From: Phyllostachys edulis
Taxonomy: Eukaryota > Streptophyta > Magnoliopsida > Poales > Poaceae
Length of the DNA stretch: 64,000 nucleotides
Direction: 5' to 3'
Assembly (NCBI GenBank): GCA_036346405.1
Contig: CM070561.1
Span: forward strand, 21,608,215 to 21,672,214
Shown here: piece by piece, positions 11,766 to 22,850 of the stretch
Layout: every line of letters begins with the position of its first letter
How positions within the stretch are numbered: the first letter of the stretch is position 1
Translations under genes and position numbers: made by a program
Notes under the pieces: generated by a model
Told to the model about the DNA's origin: nothing
Databases searched by the model: none
The model's input: only the letters and a program-made list of their open reading frames with translations

Positions 11766-12047
11766 TTGCCGGAGCAGGTGACAGCCACCTTCCGCCGTCT
11801 TGACATCCTCCTCCACCGTGTCTTTCGGGTGATCTCCCACTTTCGGCGAGTTTACCGTGTCATCGACGTGGTCCTCCACAACGATGTTGCACGTCTCCAA
11901 GAGGCTTGCCGTCACTTGGACTGCTTAATCGAGGCGGCGGGCGACCGAGTCGACCAGGCCGAGACCCCTCAAGCAAGGGAAGAGAGCCTATGGGCTCAAT
12001 TCTTCTTGATTCAACAGTTTGAGGGTCTTCGGGAGACACTCGAATGA
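11766..12047 (+). CDS. Unidentified open frame inside the CACTA element
   Basis: A 93-residue frame, possibly open further upstream, rich in Arg, Leu and Glu and predicted mostly helical (for example RRLDILLHRVFRVISHF, later RLQEACRHLDCLIEAAGDR). No family is recognised. After its stop the same frame continues with similar composition to about 12170. It could be a captured gene piece or a low-complexity frame. It is listed because it is the only protein-like segment in this CACTA, and it lacks intron signals. Confidence 0.25.
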   Translation: MPEQVTATFRRLDILLHRVFRVISHFRRVYRVIDVVLHNDVARLQEACRHLDCLIEAAGDRVDQAETPQAREESLWAQFFLIQQFEGLRETLE

Positions 12048-12375
12048 GTGCGTCAGCGGGTGGACACATTTCGGGCTTTGTTCGATCACGAACCGTCCGA
12101 CACCGACACCGACGCCGCCGCCGCCTACAAAGTTTTGAAGATGGAGATAGCAGCCTACCTCCGCCACTAGACAAACTTTGTTTATTTATAGGTTTCTACT
12201 TTTTTTAATCTTTGTAAGAAGCGACTGGCCACGCTATTTGGCCATATGAAAATTTCAAAATGAAAAAAAAATAGTTTGGAGGTGAAGTTACTATGTTGAA
12301 TTATTACTATATATGTCTATCAGAGACGGTTTAGTATGTGGAACAAATTAATTAATTATATATATCCGATCTGTG

Positions 12376-12376
<1 letters not shown>

Positions 12377-12422
<46 letters not shown>

Positions 12423-12423
12423 C

Positions 12424-12465
<42 letters not shown>

Positions 12466-12560
12466 CATGCATGCATGTATGTATGTATGTATGTATGTAT
12501 GTATGTATGTATGTATGTATGTATGTATGTATGTATGTATGTATGTATGTATGTATGTAT
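12377..12560 (+). repeat. Compound microsatellite (TA)n-(TG)n-(TATG)n
   Basis: A short TA run is followed by about 15 TG units, an interruption TATGC, about 12 more TG units, and then more than 25 tetranucleotide units of TATG with a few TGCA variants near 12463-12476. Open frames through it (cysteine-valine or histidine-threonine repeats) are artefacts of the repeat. Confidence 0.97.
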
Positions 12561-12725
12561 CATATATAGTTAAAGCAAATTTTCAGCAGTATTTAAATGA
12601 CAAAATTGATATATAAACATGTAGTTTCTTCATGTAAGTGTATATACATGATAATATGCTCAAAACATAGAACTTGAGAACAACCATATCACGGACGGTT
12701 CTATTATGGAACCGTTAGTGATAGT

Positions 12726-12762
12726 TATCACAGACGGTTCCATAATAGAACCGTCTGTGATA
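12726..12762. repeat. Perfect palindrome of the CACTA subterminal motif
   Basis: TATCACAGACGGTTC (12726-12740) is followed by a 7-base loop and its exact inverse complement (12748-12762). A related imperfect palindrome precedes it at 12688-12722. It has the same motif as the terminal arrays but lies 1.6 kb inside the element, which may mark the end of an older nested CACTA. Confidence 0.85.
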
Positions 12763-13479
12763 AGTCTCTTTATTAGTAGGAGCACGGCCGCTAGGGTTTG
12801 CGCCCGCCCTAACTCGTCACTCCTCAGTGTACTTACTCTCATCTGTTCCCCTCCCCACCTCGACGCCGCCGCACAACCCCGTCGCCGACGCCACCCTTCT
12901 TCCCATCGCCACCGATTGTGACACCACTCTGCACTGCACAAGACACTCGTACAATAGGAGTGTCTTATGCAGTGTTAGGATCGTGCCACAACTATGGTGA
13001 CACCTCCACCCAATCCATTGGGCTATGCCCCACGTGTCGCCTCGCCACCACCTGCACTTACTACCTGCCCGTGTCCATGGCTTGGTTCTCCAGCGTGGCC
13101 CGCGCCTGCTCGACCTCCTGCGCTCAGGCCCTGGCCCCCCTGGCTTTGCTTTCCCCATCCTCCCTCTATTCTCCTCTTTGTTAGCTTAATGTATTTTGTT
13201 GAGTTTGATTTTTATGCTTGAGCCTTAAGTTGTGTCCTGATGTTTGTGTGATTTATGCAAGGTGAAGGAGATGGATGAGGGTTGTGCTGGTGGTGGGGTC
13301 GCCGCCGTGGTTGCGCTGTACTAAGGTATCACCCTCCCTTACTCCCTCTCTGTCTCTACCCAGCCCCCTGCTCTATGATGAAAATGGATGTGCTCTGTGA
13401 TGGATGCCAAAGGCTACTACTGGTGTGGTGGGTTTGGACACCCTTGGTCTTATTGTCTTGCTGTTGAACTGCTCAATGA

Positions 13480-13617
13480 TGTTAATAGTCTTATGTTGAA
13501 ATTGAATTGATAATTAGTTCATATTAATAGTCCCCCTTGCTCTGTGAGTTAATAGTCTTATGCTGAAATTGAATTGATAATTAGTTCATATATTAATAGC
13601 CCCCTTGCTCTGTGATG
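13480..13617 (+). repeat. Two-copy tandem duplication (~70 bp)
   Basis: Two adjacent near-identical blocks share GTTAATAGTCTTATG and CCCCCTTGCTCTGTGA, with few differences. The duplication is internal to the CACTA element and has no coding meaning that I can see. Confidence 0.8.
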
Positions 13618-14040
13618 TAAACTGAGGGCTATTGGTGTATGTGCATTCTGTGCATCTTGCTTAGTTCATGTTGTGGGTTCAGATTGACAAAAATGAATGG
13701 GGCAAAATAATGGGTTTGGTTAATGCTCTCTGATGGATACTGAGGGTTATTAATGTCGGTTCTTTGTGCTTGGTTGGCTTACATGGGATGTGGTTCGGAT
13801 GGGGCCTGGCTGCAATTAACTTTTCAGATTTGTAAAGGTTAGGCTAATTTGTAAAGCTGCAATTAATATACAAATTCTATTCGAAAACAAGACCAAATGA
13901 GTCAAAACTACTACAACACCTCTTCACCTATCTCTCACCATTCATTTCACCTTTGTTTGTGTAACCGTGTTCATGCTAGTCAAGTTCTCCTCCCTTGCGT
14001 CCCATGTATGTATACGTCCTACCATTCTATTCCTGATCTC

Positions 14041-14406
14041 CTCTATAAAGTCTCCAAGTAGTGGTTGCTTGTGCCTTTAAAACCGGCTTCATATATATAT
14101 TATATATATTGTTTGTAGTCATGACCACTTTGGGGTCATGAGCGAGATGAGGCAGCGGCATGGGCAACCTCATCGAACACAAGAAGTTCAAGAAACACGG
14201 CTGCTAGGAGAGCGTGTGGACATACAATTACCTAGATGTCATCGATAGGTAATTGGACTTGACATCAAGGAATGGTTGGTTGCTGATACATGAAGCCACT
14301 TCCTAGTTGGATACCTGCGTGGCTGGGGACTATGAACAATATAATATATATATATAAAGTCGGTTTTAAAGGCACAAGCAGCCACTGCTTGGAGGTTTTA
14401 TAGAGA
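14041..14406. repeat. Foldback: ~70-bp inverted arms around a ~230-bp loop
   Basis: The left arm (14041-14110, with CTTGTGCCTTTAAAACCG) pairs with the right arm (14341-14406, with CGGTTTTAAAGGCACAAG) at about 85-90% identity. It lies just inside the right subterminal array of the CACTA. It could be a small foldback insertion or a hairpin that yields siRNA. Confidence 0.75.
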
Positions 14407-14852
14407 ATATATATCACAGACGATTCTAAACACGAACCGTCTGTGATAGTCAGCTATCACAGATGGTTCTGAGTTAATAAACGTCTGTGATAGCATACAT
14501 CACAGACGGTTCGAAAACCGTCTATGATGACCTCATGTCATCACTGACACATAAACTCAAACGGCTCCGAAAACCGTCTGTGATGACGTTTTTGAACCGT
14601 CTGTGAAGACCTTTTTTGTAGTAGTGTGAGCTCTGAATAATACGGATGCAAGTAGCATAAGAATCTATTGTCACATGAAAAATCGAAAATATTACTGGAT
14701 GCATTGGAGAAAGGAACTAAATTAGCCCAAATCATCTAGACAAACAAATCATACCCCAACCTCTTCTGCTACTCTGATCTATACCACATTATAGATCTAC
14801 GAAAATTTCTTGACTAATAAACTCAGAAACTAAGCAAGAAGCAACAAATCAC

Positions 14853-14936
14853 CTGCTTGGCCAGCCAGCACACGCGGTCCAGCGAGATGAGGATCTCGTA
14901 GTAGAAGACGGAGAAGTTGAGCGTGAGGCACAGCAA
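14853..14936 (-). pseudogene. Captured 14-3-3 (GF14) exon fragment
   Basis: The minus strand encodes CLTLNFSVFYYEI, then a variant SLDRVCW block, then LAKQ immediately before a GT donor. This matches the signature helix of plant 14-3-3 proteins (LALNFSVFYYEI...PxRACxLAKQ), and the splice junction after AKQ is the known conserved one. Substitutions (Asn-Ser-Pro-Asp/Glu replaced by Ile-Ser-Leu-Asp; Ala replaced by Val and Trp) and the absence of the following AFDEAI exon show it is a non-functional fragment. The similarity starts mid-exon, as expected for a transposon capture. Confidence 0.8.
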
Positions 14937-15299
14937 GGATTAATCTATCTCATCTAGATTACAACTATTTTTGCATCAATTTTGTCCCTAGATGAACACA
15001 AGAGAGAGACTCACCATCTCTGATGCACCGACACATCTGGAAGCCAGTGTGTCCGTGTCGGACACGAACACGGCTCTAACACATATTCCAGGCGTGTCCA
15101 AAATCTGCACCGCGAAAATAAATAGAAATAAATTCAGACACGTATCGAACACATTTAGTCCATGTATTGGAGACGTTTAGCCCATTCCATTCGGCCCGAC
15201 ACGGTAGCCCAGCCCAATTTGTTCCCTGAAATCATCTAACCCTAGCTCTCCCTATCCCTATCTCGCTCACTCCCCGCACTCCTACAGCCACCCCCGACG

Positions 15300-15780
15300 C
15301 CGCCTAGCTCCTTGCTCCTCCCCGACGTTGACGCCAACGCCGCCCCTGCTGCTGCTGCTAGCCGACCCCGATGCTGCCTGGCTCCATGCTCCTCCCCGAC
15401 ACCGATGCCAACGCCGCCCCTGCTGCTGCTCCTCCCCGACCACGACGCCGCCTGGCTCCCTGCCACTGCTCCTCGATGCCGAGTTGCCAACGCTGCCCTG
15501 CTACTGCTGCTCGCCAAACCCGACGCCGCCTGGCTCCCTACTACTGCTCCCCGACGCGACGCCACCCTGCTGCTACTGCTCGCCGACCCCGATGGTGCCT
15601 GGCTCCCTACTGCTACTCCCCGACGCTGAGTAGTCGACGCCACCCTGCTGCTACTGCTCACTGACCCCGACGGCGCCTGGCTTCCTGTTGTTGCTCCCCG
15701 ATGCTGAGTCGCCAACACCGCCCTACTGCTGCTGCTCATCTACCTCGACAGCGCCCTACTGCTCCCCAACCCTGACGCTG
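15300..15780. repeat. GC-rich degenerate minisatellite
   Basis: Repeats of the type CTGCTGCT, CCCCGACGCC and GCCTGGCTCCCT at roughly 60-bp spacing. Three overlapping frames on the plus strand and one on the minus strand stay open simply because of this composition. I do not regard any as a gene. Confidence 0.7.
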
Positions 15781-16697
15781 CTGCTTGTACTGGTAAGTAA
15801 AACATGAAGATTTGGCAAACTCACAATCTAATTGAGAAGTGGTTTTATTGGAAGTATCCTAGTTGAGCCTTATCTTTCATACTTTCTTACTTCCGGTCTT
15901 CAAATTTCACTCTTTACTTTTTCTAGTTAGTTACTGAGTTCTGCTAGCATCTAGTATTTGAATGACCAGTATGTTGTACTGTCTCACTAGAGTCAAACAT
16001 GCTTGTTTTTTTTTTTTTGCTTAATGCTGGTGATGCATATATTACTTACTGGCAATGGATAATGATTTGCTTTGTTCTTCTACAATAAACCCAGATTAGT
16101 ACAATCAAGTTGCTTTATTTTAGAAAAATGTAGAGAGATTCATGGGGCTAGTCTTTTTGAACTATTGTTCATGTGCTCCAACTTTGCAAGGGTACTAATG
16201 TTTGTGCAGCACAATTACGATAGCCTAATGTGTTCTTCTTTACTTCAGCTACCTGTTTTCTTACTTACATCTAGTCTGCTTCTGTGTATGTACAGCTCCA
16301 TGTGCACTTTTGCAGTCAATTGTCATGGACTCATGGTAACTAGTTTTGCACTTTTGCTTGAACATGATTAGGACTTAGGAGATGGCTAATTTTTGTTGAT
16401 TGTTATCATTTGTCAATTATTTGATGGCGGTTGCTTAATTACTTTCGTTGTAAGAATTAAGTCTACATGTTACATTGTTACTTACATTTACTAATCAAGT
16501 TTTTTCTATTAACAGGTTACAGGAATTCTGAATTTCCGGTATTAATATGAAGTTATGAACTTATGATTTACAAAGAACTGAAGATACCAAGAGCCGAGGA
16601 TCATCTTTGAGGTACATATTCCTATTTTACACTTTCTGTTTGGCAAACACATAGAAAAACATTAAATAATACATATGCATATATTATTATTACTATA
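15781..16697. other. Remainder of the Mutator-like element; no gene recognised
   Basis: AT-rich, intron-like DNA running up to the Helitron insertion site. The last base before the TC terminus is A, as expected for insertion between A and T. Confidence 0.4.
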
Positions 16698-17200
16698 TCT
16701 ACTACTTTAAAGAAGGAGTTTACCGTCGCCCGTCCTCCTACCATCGTTTGCGTCAGTACACCGACGGCTCGGATCACCTCGATCGTTCACCCAGCGCCGA
16801 TGTCTCTCCCTCCTCTCACAACTGCTCTTCCTCCCCCCCACGATCTCCCGCCATTTCCCATGATCTCCTGCCATTCCCCTCCCCTTTTCTCCTTCTCCAC
16901 TGAAGGCAAGAGCAGGCGAGGCGCAAAGCCTCTGCTTCAGGCCGCTGCACCACCAACACTACCCTCACCACACCACATCTCCTGCCTCCGTCGCTTCTCC
17001 ACCCGCCTGCCCCTAATCCTCCTCCTTGCCTTCCTCCTCTACCTCTCCGCGCCTGCCGCCTACATCGCCGACCTCTGTCTCTGTCGCTTCCGCGTCAACC
17101 CGCACCCTTCCCTGCGCTCAACCTCCGCCTCGATCGCTTCTGTGTCAACCCGTCCCCTTCCCCCGACGTTCTAGCAACTCGCCGCTCGCACACGGCACAC

Positions 17201-19212
17201 TCCCTCGACGACAAGCTCCGCGCGCTCGATGCCAAGCCCCACGTCGCGGACTTCTTCGGCGAGGCATCGAGCGGTAGGGTTTTGGGTGCACTCGTGCCCC
17301 GCGAGGTGTTCCTGCTAAAATGCCTTGTCGCAGCCGGCCAGGAGCACGTGCTCGGCGTGGAGCTTGACTGGGCTAGCGGAGGCCACGAGCACTACAGGAG
17401 GCACTGTACAGCTTGGCCAGTTTGGTCGAGAAGTGGAGGTCGGAAGGAGTGGTGGAGGACGAGGCGGGGAACGGGGCAATGGAGCTACTCCGGCGGCTGC
17501 TCAAGTTCCTCGGCGACATCGAGGAATTCTATGACTGCATTAGAGGCATCATCGGGTGAGCATTGCTGGTTTGTCTGTGTTGCTATAGTTGGAGACTTAG
17601 TAAACGGAAAAGTAGCAAAAGTTGCCAAATGTGGTCCTCGCTGAAGTTGGAAGTTAGTATCTGGCAAGTAGTTCCAACAGTTACGACATCAAATCTGTAT
17701 TCTATGGTACAGACATACGAGGAAGTAAGCTGATTGCCTGATTGCATAACTTGTTTGTACTACTATGGTGTAGTACTCTTTAAAAATTCTGTTCGAACCA
17801 TTTCATTTAGCTTTGACCTTGAAATTTGGAATATTATTGATATTCCTTTACTGCAGCTACCAAATTATGGCATTGGAGCTGCTTTCAACCTCGAAGGACC
17901 GCATGCACTATCCTAGCAAAGACAAGTTTGTTGACTTCCATGTTCCGAGTGGGCTTAATCTATTGGAGGATACAGAATATGCATCCTAAGCTGCTCTGTG
18001 GGGAATCGAGGTTATTTCGTATGCCACATTAATTAAGATTGATGAAAAAGAGATGAGTAGCATTGTTTGTGTGATCTGTGATGCGCTTTGAAGTGCAAAT
18101 TGCTTTGCAAAATGATGCTTGTTTTTTCGAAGACATTTATCTTGTCTTATAAGGGTACGAACTGAAATATGACCATTTCTAGGGTTTGCCAGAACTGGGT
18201 GAAATTTATCTGATTGGTGGTGCTGGTGATCGTCTTGGTTTAGTGGACTCAGATACTGGTTAATCCCTTCCCGCTACATTGCTTCCTTCATGTGGGAGAT
18301 CTCTATTGGAAGGCCTGATACGGGATTTGCAGGTACTCCTGTTTCGTATATGAAACTTTTCTGTGTGTTTTTTTTTTTTCTTACCAAAGGGATTGCTTGA
18401 AACAAAATAACAACTTTATGGTACAAGCCTACAAGGGCAACGGTATGCCTCTTATACTGTTTTTCAATTCATAGAAACTTGCTTCATGGATTTTTGATCC
18501 TGTCCTTTTTAATTAGAGGAGAACTGTATCAACCAGTTTTTCAATTGCTTTTCTGTTCATGAAAGTACCATGTTGATTTTGTACGCAGTTAATGTCATAC
18601 AACTTTCATTGATCCAAGATGAAACATGCGAATTGTCTCACTTACTTACCTTAAGAAATGTAGAAACCACCTTGTCTGCTCCTTTTACAGCCTACCAGCG
18701 TACAATGTATATGTACCTATGTGAAAGTAACTTTGATATATACCATAGCCTATTACACGACATTTTGTAGTGTTCTGTTCACAAGGACGTAAAAAATACA
18801 TAGTGTCTGTGGCCAGTAATATAATTATGTGAAGCGATCCTTAGTTTAACAGGCTAGAGAGTTTCTCCATTTGAAGATCTTTGGGAAACAATGTATAACC
18901 CCTGTTGCAATCATGACAAAGCTCTGTGAAGAATAACTATGAGCATATAATTGCAATCTGTGAAAGACTTGAATGGTTTGGTAGAGGCTGTGAGAATTTC
19001 CACTTGTTTGAACAGGTATATAACCGGAGACTTCTGCTAATATTTGTACAATCACCATTTACTCGTTCTGCCCAGAACTTACATAGAATTCTAACTAAAC
19101 TTCATCATGGCTTTTCTAGCCTTTGGTACCTGTAGTAAATGCTAAGGATGGTAAATGGCTAATCAGCAAATCACTTTTCCCTGTGTGTAAACCTGGTGGT
19201 TATGGTGCTATC
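17201..19212 (+). pseudogene. UDP-glucose pyrophosphorylase 3 (UGP3)-like, captured and degenerate
   Basis: Five exon-like blocks with AG/GT borders match plant UGP3, the plastid enzyme that makes UDP-glucose for sulfolipid synthesis. Block 1 (17201-17555) has EVFLLKCLVAAGQEHVLG and, after a shift, IEEFYDCIRGIIG. Block 2 (17857-18010) has PSGLNLLEDTEYAS, stop, AALWGIE. Block 3 (18183-18332) has GLPELGEIYLIGGAGDRLGL, a stop, then LLEGLIRDLQ. Block 4 (18853-19015) has FGKQCITPVAIMT, a shift, then HIIAICERLEWFGRG. Block 5 (19120-19212) has PLVPVVNAKDGKW and ends CKPGGYGAI. The rest of the enzyme, including its long C-terminal half, is missing. Two stop codons (where Gln and Glu/Gln are expected) and two frameshifts make it a pseudogene. 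Retained introns argue against retroposition. Confidence 0.85.
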
Positions 19213-19375
19213 ACACTGAGTATGAATTGATCTTTTTATTTGTTTTTCGACGGTGAGGTGCTTCTGGTTACAAATATGTGAGATTAGCGAGAAAGATTTA
19301 CTATATTTTTGCTTAATGATGTTGTGAGAATAATTATGTACTTTCCCCTGCTATATTACTCAACAGTTGTGCCAG

Positions 19376-19450
19376 GAGAATGGAGTCTATGGATACAATC
19401 TGGACATTATCAAAGATGGTGCTTGTGTTCTGCTGCCTTCTACATCCGAG
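19376..19450 (+). pseudogene. Orphan 25-codon exon, family not recognised
   Basis: A perfectly bordered exon (AG before, GTAAAT after) encodes ENGVYGYNLDIIKDGACVLL plus PSTSE in one open phase. It does not match my recollection of UGP3, so it may be a second captured gene piece inside the Helitron. Confidence 0.4.
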
Positions 19451-20301
19451 GTAAATCCCTGCCATGGAAGTACCTTCATAATATTTTGTTCTATTATCTA
19501 TGAAACTCTTTGTAGGTTTGCCCCATGCTTTTTTTTTTGTTAGGACCCTGTAGCAAGGAGGGAATGTTTGGAGAGAATAATTTTGAGCATTCTGATTACC
19601 ATGCGTATTCCTGCCATTTATGTCCATAGAAGTAGCATGATAGTGTTATGTTCTATTCTCTATGAAGCTCTTTCTAGATGTGCCAATGATACAATTATAC
19701 CATACTGATGTTTTATAATAAGATTAGCTAAACAGAACCCTTACATTTTGAGTACTGACATTCAGTTTCTAGGAGGCAAAAAATTGATTTTGAGAAATAA
19801 CAGCTGAAGTAAGTTTTAGCCAAGTTATATTTTTAAACAATTTTGACCTTATGAGTTGAGTTTACTAATAAAGTAATTTTCTTTTTTTTAGTTTGCATTC
19901 TTTATTCAAAATTTCAACTTTGCATTGGCAGTACATGTTGCTGAATCAAGTTAGGTTACACATTTTATGAATTATTTATTGTTAAATTATGCTTGTTACT
20001 TTCTCTTGCTGGTGTTGGTGTCTAACATTAGGTGATTAGAGGGAGCTTACCTATATAAGATTTTGGGTCTGTGATGGCATTTGGATTATGTTCCATTAGT
20101 TAATATGCTTAGGGTTCCAAACTTTGCTGGAGGCCTGATATCTAAAATACTTGAATTGAACATTTACCATGGTATTATCTGAAAGCCTGAAATGAATAGC
20201 TCATCTACCTATTTCAACATTGTCCACTTATGTCTCTAGGGTTTCTTTAGTGCTAATTTTTGTTTGTTGATACCGTTGAAGCCCTCACCGGCAGACAAAT
20301 T
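19451..20301. other. Helitron interior; no gene recognised
   Basis: AT-rich sequence between the orphan exon and the nested LTR. Possibly decayed intron sequence of the captured gene. Confidence 0.4.
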
Positions 20302-22850
20302 TGTCGGGACCGGATTTCTGCATCCAAACCCTCTGTGTATTTCTACACCAGTCTCATGATCAATAGCTAGTGCACACAGTATAAACATCATTGATAACAA
20401 GTTTGAATCACAAAATAACGTTAATAAACAACTGAGTACCAGCTTTATAGCCACTTATTACAAAAAGAGGTCAAAAGACCTTGAGTCTTACAGCAGCGGA
20501 AACAACAAAAGTTAAACTTCGAGTGATGGCCTATCAGATTGCCCACTGGCATTCGACTGGGGAGCGCAACCTAGTACTCCGGGTGTCCTTCATCAAAGCC
20601 ACATATGAAGTAGTATTAGTCCTCATCCGTGTCGTTGAAGGCTTCTGAGATTTAATTATGAGTGTAGCATGCGAGAAACATGCATATGCATAGCTTTAAC
20701 AATTAGGCTTATAGGGTTCATTTGCACAAAGCAATATTTTAAGTTTAAACAGTTTTCATAAAGCACATTTGACAAACGTAGATTTAAAAAGTAAATTAAT
20801 TGTATCACTAGTGGAGATTCTAGCTACCAACTACTAGCATCAAGGCTCTAGCCACCAAGGTTTAAAGGATAGCTAGCTGCCAAAAACTACCCGAGAGTCT
20901 CAACTGCTACCGGTTCCCAAATTTTACTCTTTTGAAATCAAAACCAAAATCTACCATGTGAGAACGCACCTTGCTCGCCCTTGACCGTGGGCACGGCTAT
21001 TCGAATAGTTTTACATTCTGCAGAGGTTGTACAGCCTGACCCACACGAGCTAATCAGCTTATAATGTCGGCCATGACACGCTTCCTTGGGTGTGCGACTA
21101 AGCGATTATCACAAGGCCTTTACAATACTTTATCCTAACATTAGCCCGCCCGATGAGCTTAATCCCAACTCATGAATGTCATTTACCATCGACCTGGAGC
21201 TTACCGTTGTGGGGGATAACCTGTCTGGACTTGGACGTCTATTATCAATGCCCAGCGCAAGCCCCAACAGACATGGACGTCAATTACCATCGTCTGCACT
21301 AACCACGTAACACCTACCATCTACAGCCTGTAGACGTAATGCTAGAACATAGTAAATTAGTTGGCCATGTTCGTTCCCATTTTGGACATGTGGTTGAATG
21401 GTTTTGCTCAGTTTGGATAATCACAAGCGTTGGTCCTTAATATGACTTGGGCGGAACTTAACACAATACAAGATCTTGTGCTCTAGCTGCACCCGCCTGA
21501 TCTTACCATCCACCCAAGTCTAAAACATATTTTCATCATTTTATTTTATTTTCCAAATACTGACATTACCTAATGTCATACATTTCAAAAAGGATTTGCA
21601 TAAAAGTTAATAAGAGTTTTCTCCCAATGGGTGATCTAGACCGATAAGCATGTCTAAGCAATTCTACCGTGTTAAACTATTCCACAATGTTGTAATCCAT
21701 ATCGTGGATTTGCTATGCTAGGATGACAATGGATTATGACAACAATATCAAAGGAAGACATTAACAATCTTTTAGGTATAACTAACAACCTACAATTTAA
21801 ATTCATCATTTTATGTAAATAGCAATGCATAATACTTTTAAAAACAGAAAACATGATTTGAAAATCATAGGTACAAAATGGTTAAAGGAGACTCACCTTC
21901 GGTGACGTTGGAGGTAAGTGCTTCCTGTTGATCTAAACTCGTGTTGGTGACGTCGGACTCTACACGTACGAATATGACCAAATAAATAGCAGAAAATAAA
22001 TAAAATCCAAAAATTACAAAATAAATACTGGAAGTAGAGAATGAATTTAGGATAAAGAATCGTTGGATTTGGAGTTCGTATGAGCACGAACGAAATTGTG
22101 AAAAATAAATTCTCCAAAAAAATAAACTCACGTATAAAGCACTAGGCTGAATTATCTAGTTGCATGTACTGTTCACCTTCTTCCCAATTCGAACAGAAGG
22201 AAACTAGCTAAGCTGAAGTGAAACCGAAGCTTGCAGCCTAAGTGAAAATAGCATGCATCGACTAGAAAAAGAATTCTCACAAAACAATTCTATGTACAAA
22301 TCTCCATGCATGAGTGACTAGATTGCATAGCACTGTACAATATCCATACAACGAAGAACAGAAGCTACACAGCATGCATCCGAACAAGAATGCAAGCAGT
22401 CTAACAAGAACAACAAGCAAGAGCTTCGACTATGGCAGAACAAGGTGGCAGAGGCTGGCCGGCGGTGACTGGATTAGGTGGAGCTCGGCTGGGAGGTGGC
22501 TTACCAAGTTCTACAACAGCGGCAATGGTGGCGCAAGCTACTGACAATAGAGATGAATGACTGCAAGCTCTGATGAATCAAAGGCTTGGAGAGAGTGCAA
22601 AGGATCAATGAAGAGATAGCATGCCATTTATATAGTTGCAACTGGGAGCTGCATCGTCGGGAAGGTGAAGATCTACGGGACGGCCAAGTCGGTTCATAAA
22701 TGGAACGAAAGAAATGGCAGTGCACTAGATGGCTGTTCAATTGAGAGCATGGCATCGTGGAGGAGGTTATTGCAGCCGTTTCTCATCAATTTAAATTGAG
22801 TTTAAGGCTTTGAATGGAGAGGAATGAGAGAATGAAGGTATAGCTGCCAT
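20302..22850 (-). mobile_element. LTR (gypsy-like), minus orientation, truncated
   Basis: Read on the minus strand it ends GGTCCCGACA at 20302. It contains CTATATAAATGGC (about 22625-22640) as a TATA box, then leader-like CT-rich sequence. Several blocks match the LTR at about 36240-37827 in the opposite orientation, notably around GCTGTACA, CTCTGCAGA and ACTATTCGAATAG (20985-21040 here, 37090-37140 there) and the final 100 bases. The U3 start is cut by the copia sequence beginning near 22850. No coding region is seen. Confidence 0.55.

Larger units (their letters stand above)
11124..14626 (+). mobile_element. Non-autonomous CACTA (En/Spm) element, 3.5 kb, TSD TGA
   Basis: The left end is CAATACTACAAAAGG; the right end, read inverted, is CACTACTACAAAAAAGG. 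Both sides carry the 3-bp duplication TGA (11121-11123 and 14627-14629). Subterminal regions hold many copies of a TATCACAGACGGTTC-type motif in both orientations (right end 14410-14605; a degenerate TATCACG form at the left, 11150-11440; an internal cluster at 12688-12762). No transposase is visible, so it depends on another element. It contains an unidentified open frame, a long microsatellite, a 70-bp tandem duplication and a foldback. Confidence 0.9.

Noticed and set aside
12336..12616. Overlapping open frames coding Cys/Val, His/Thr and Tyr/Met repeats
   Set aside because: They are translations of a TG/TATG microsatellite and have no gene-like features.
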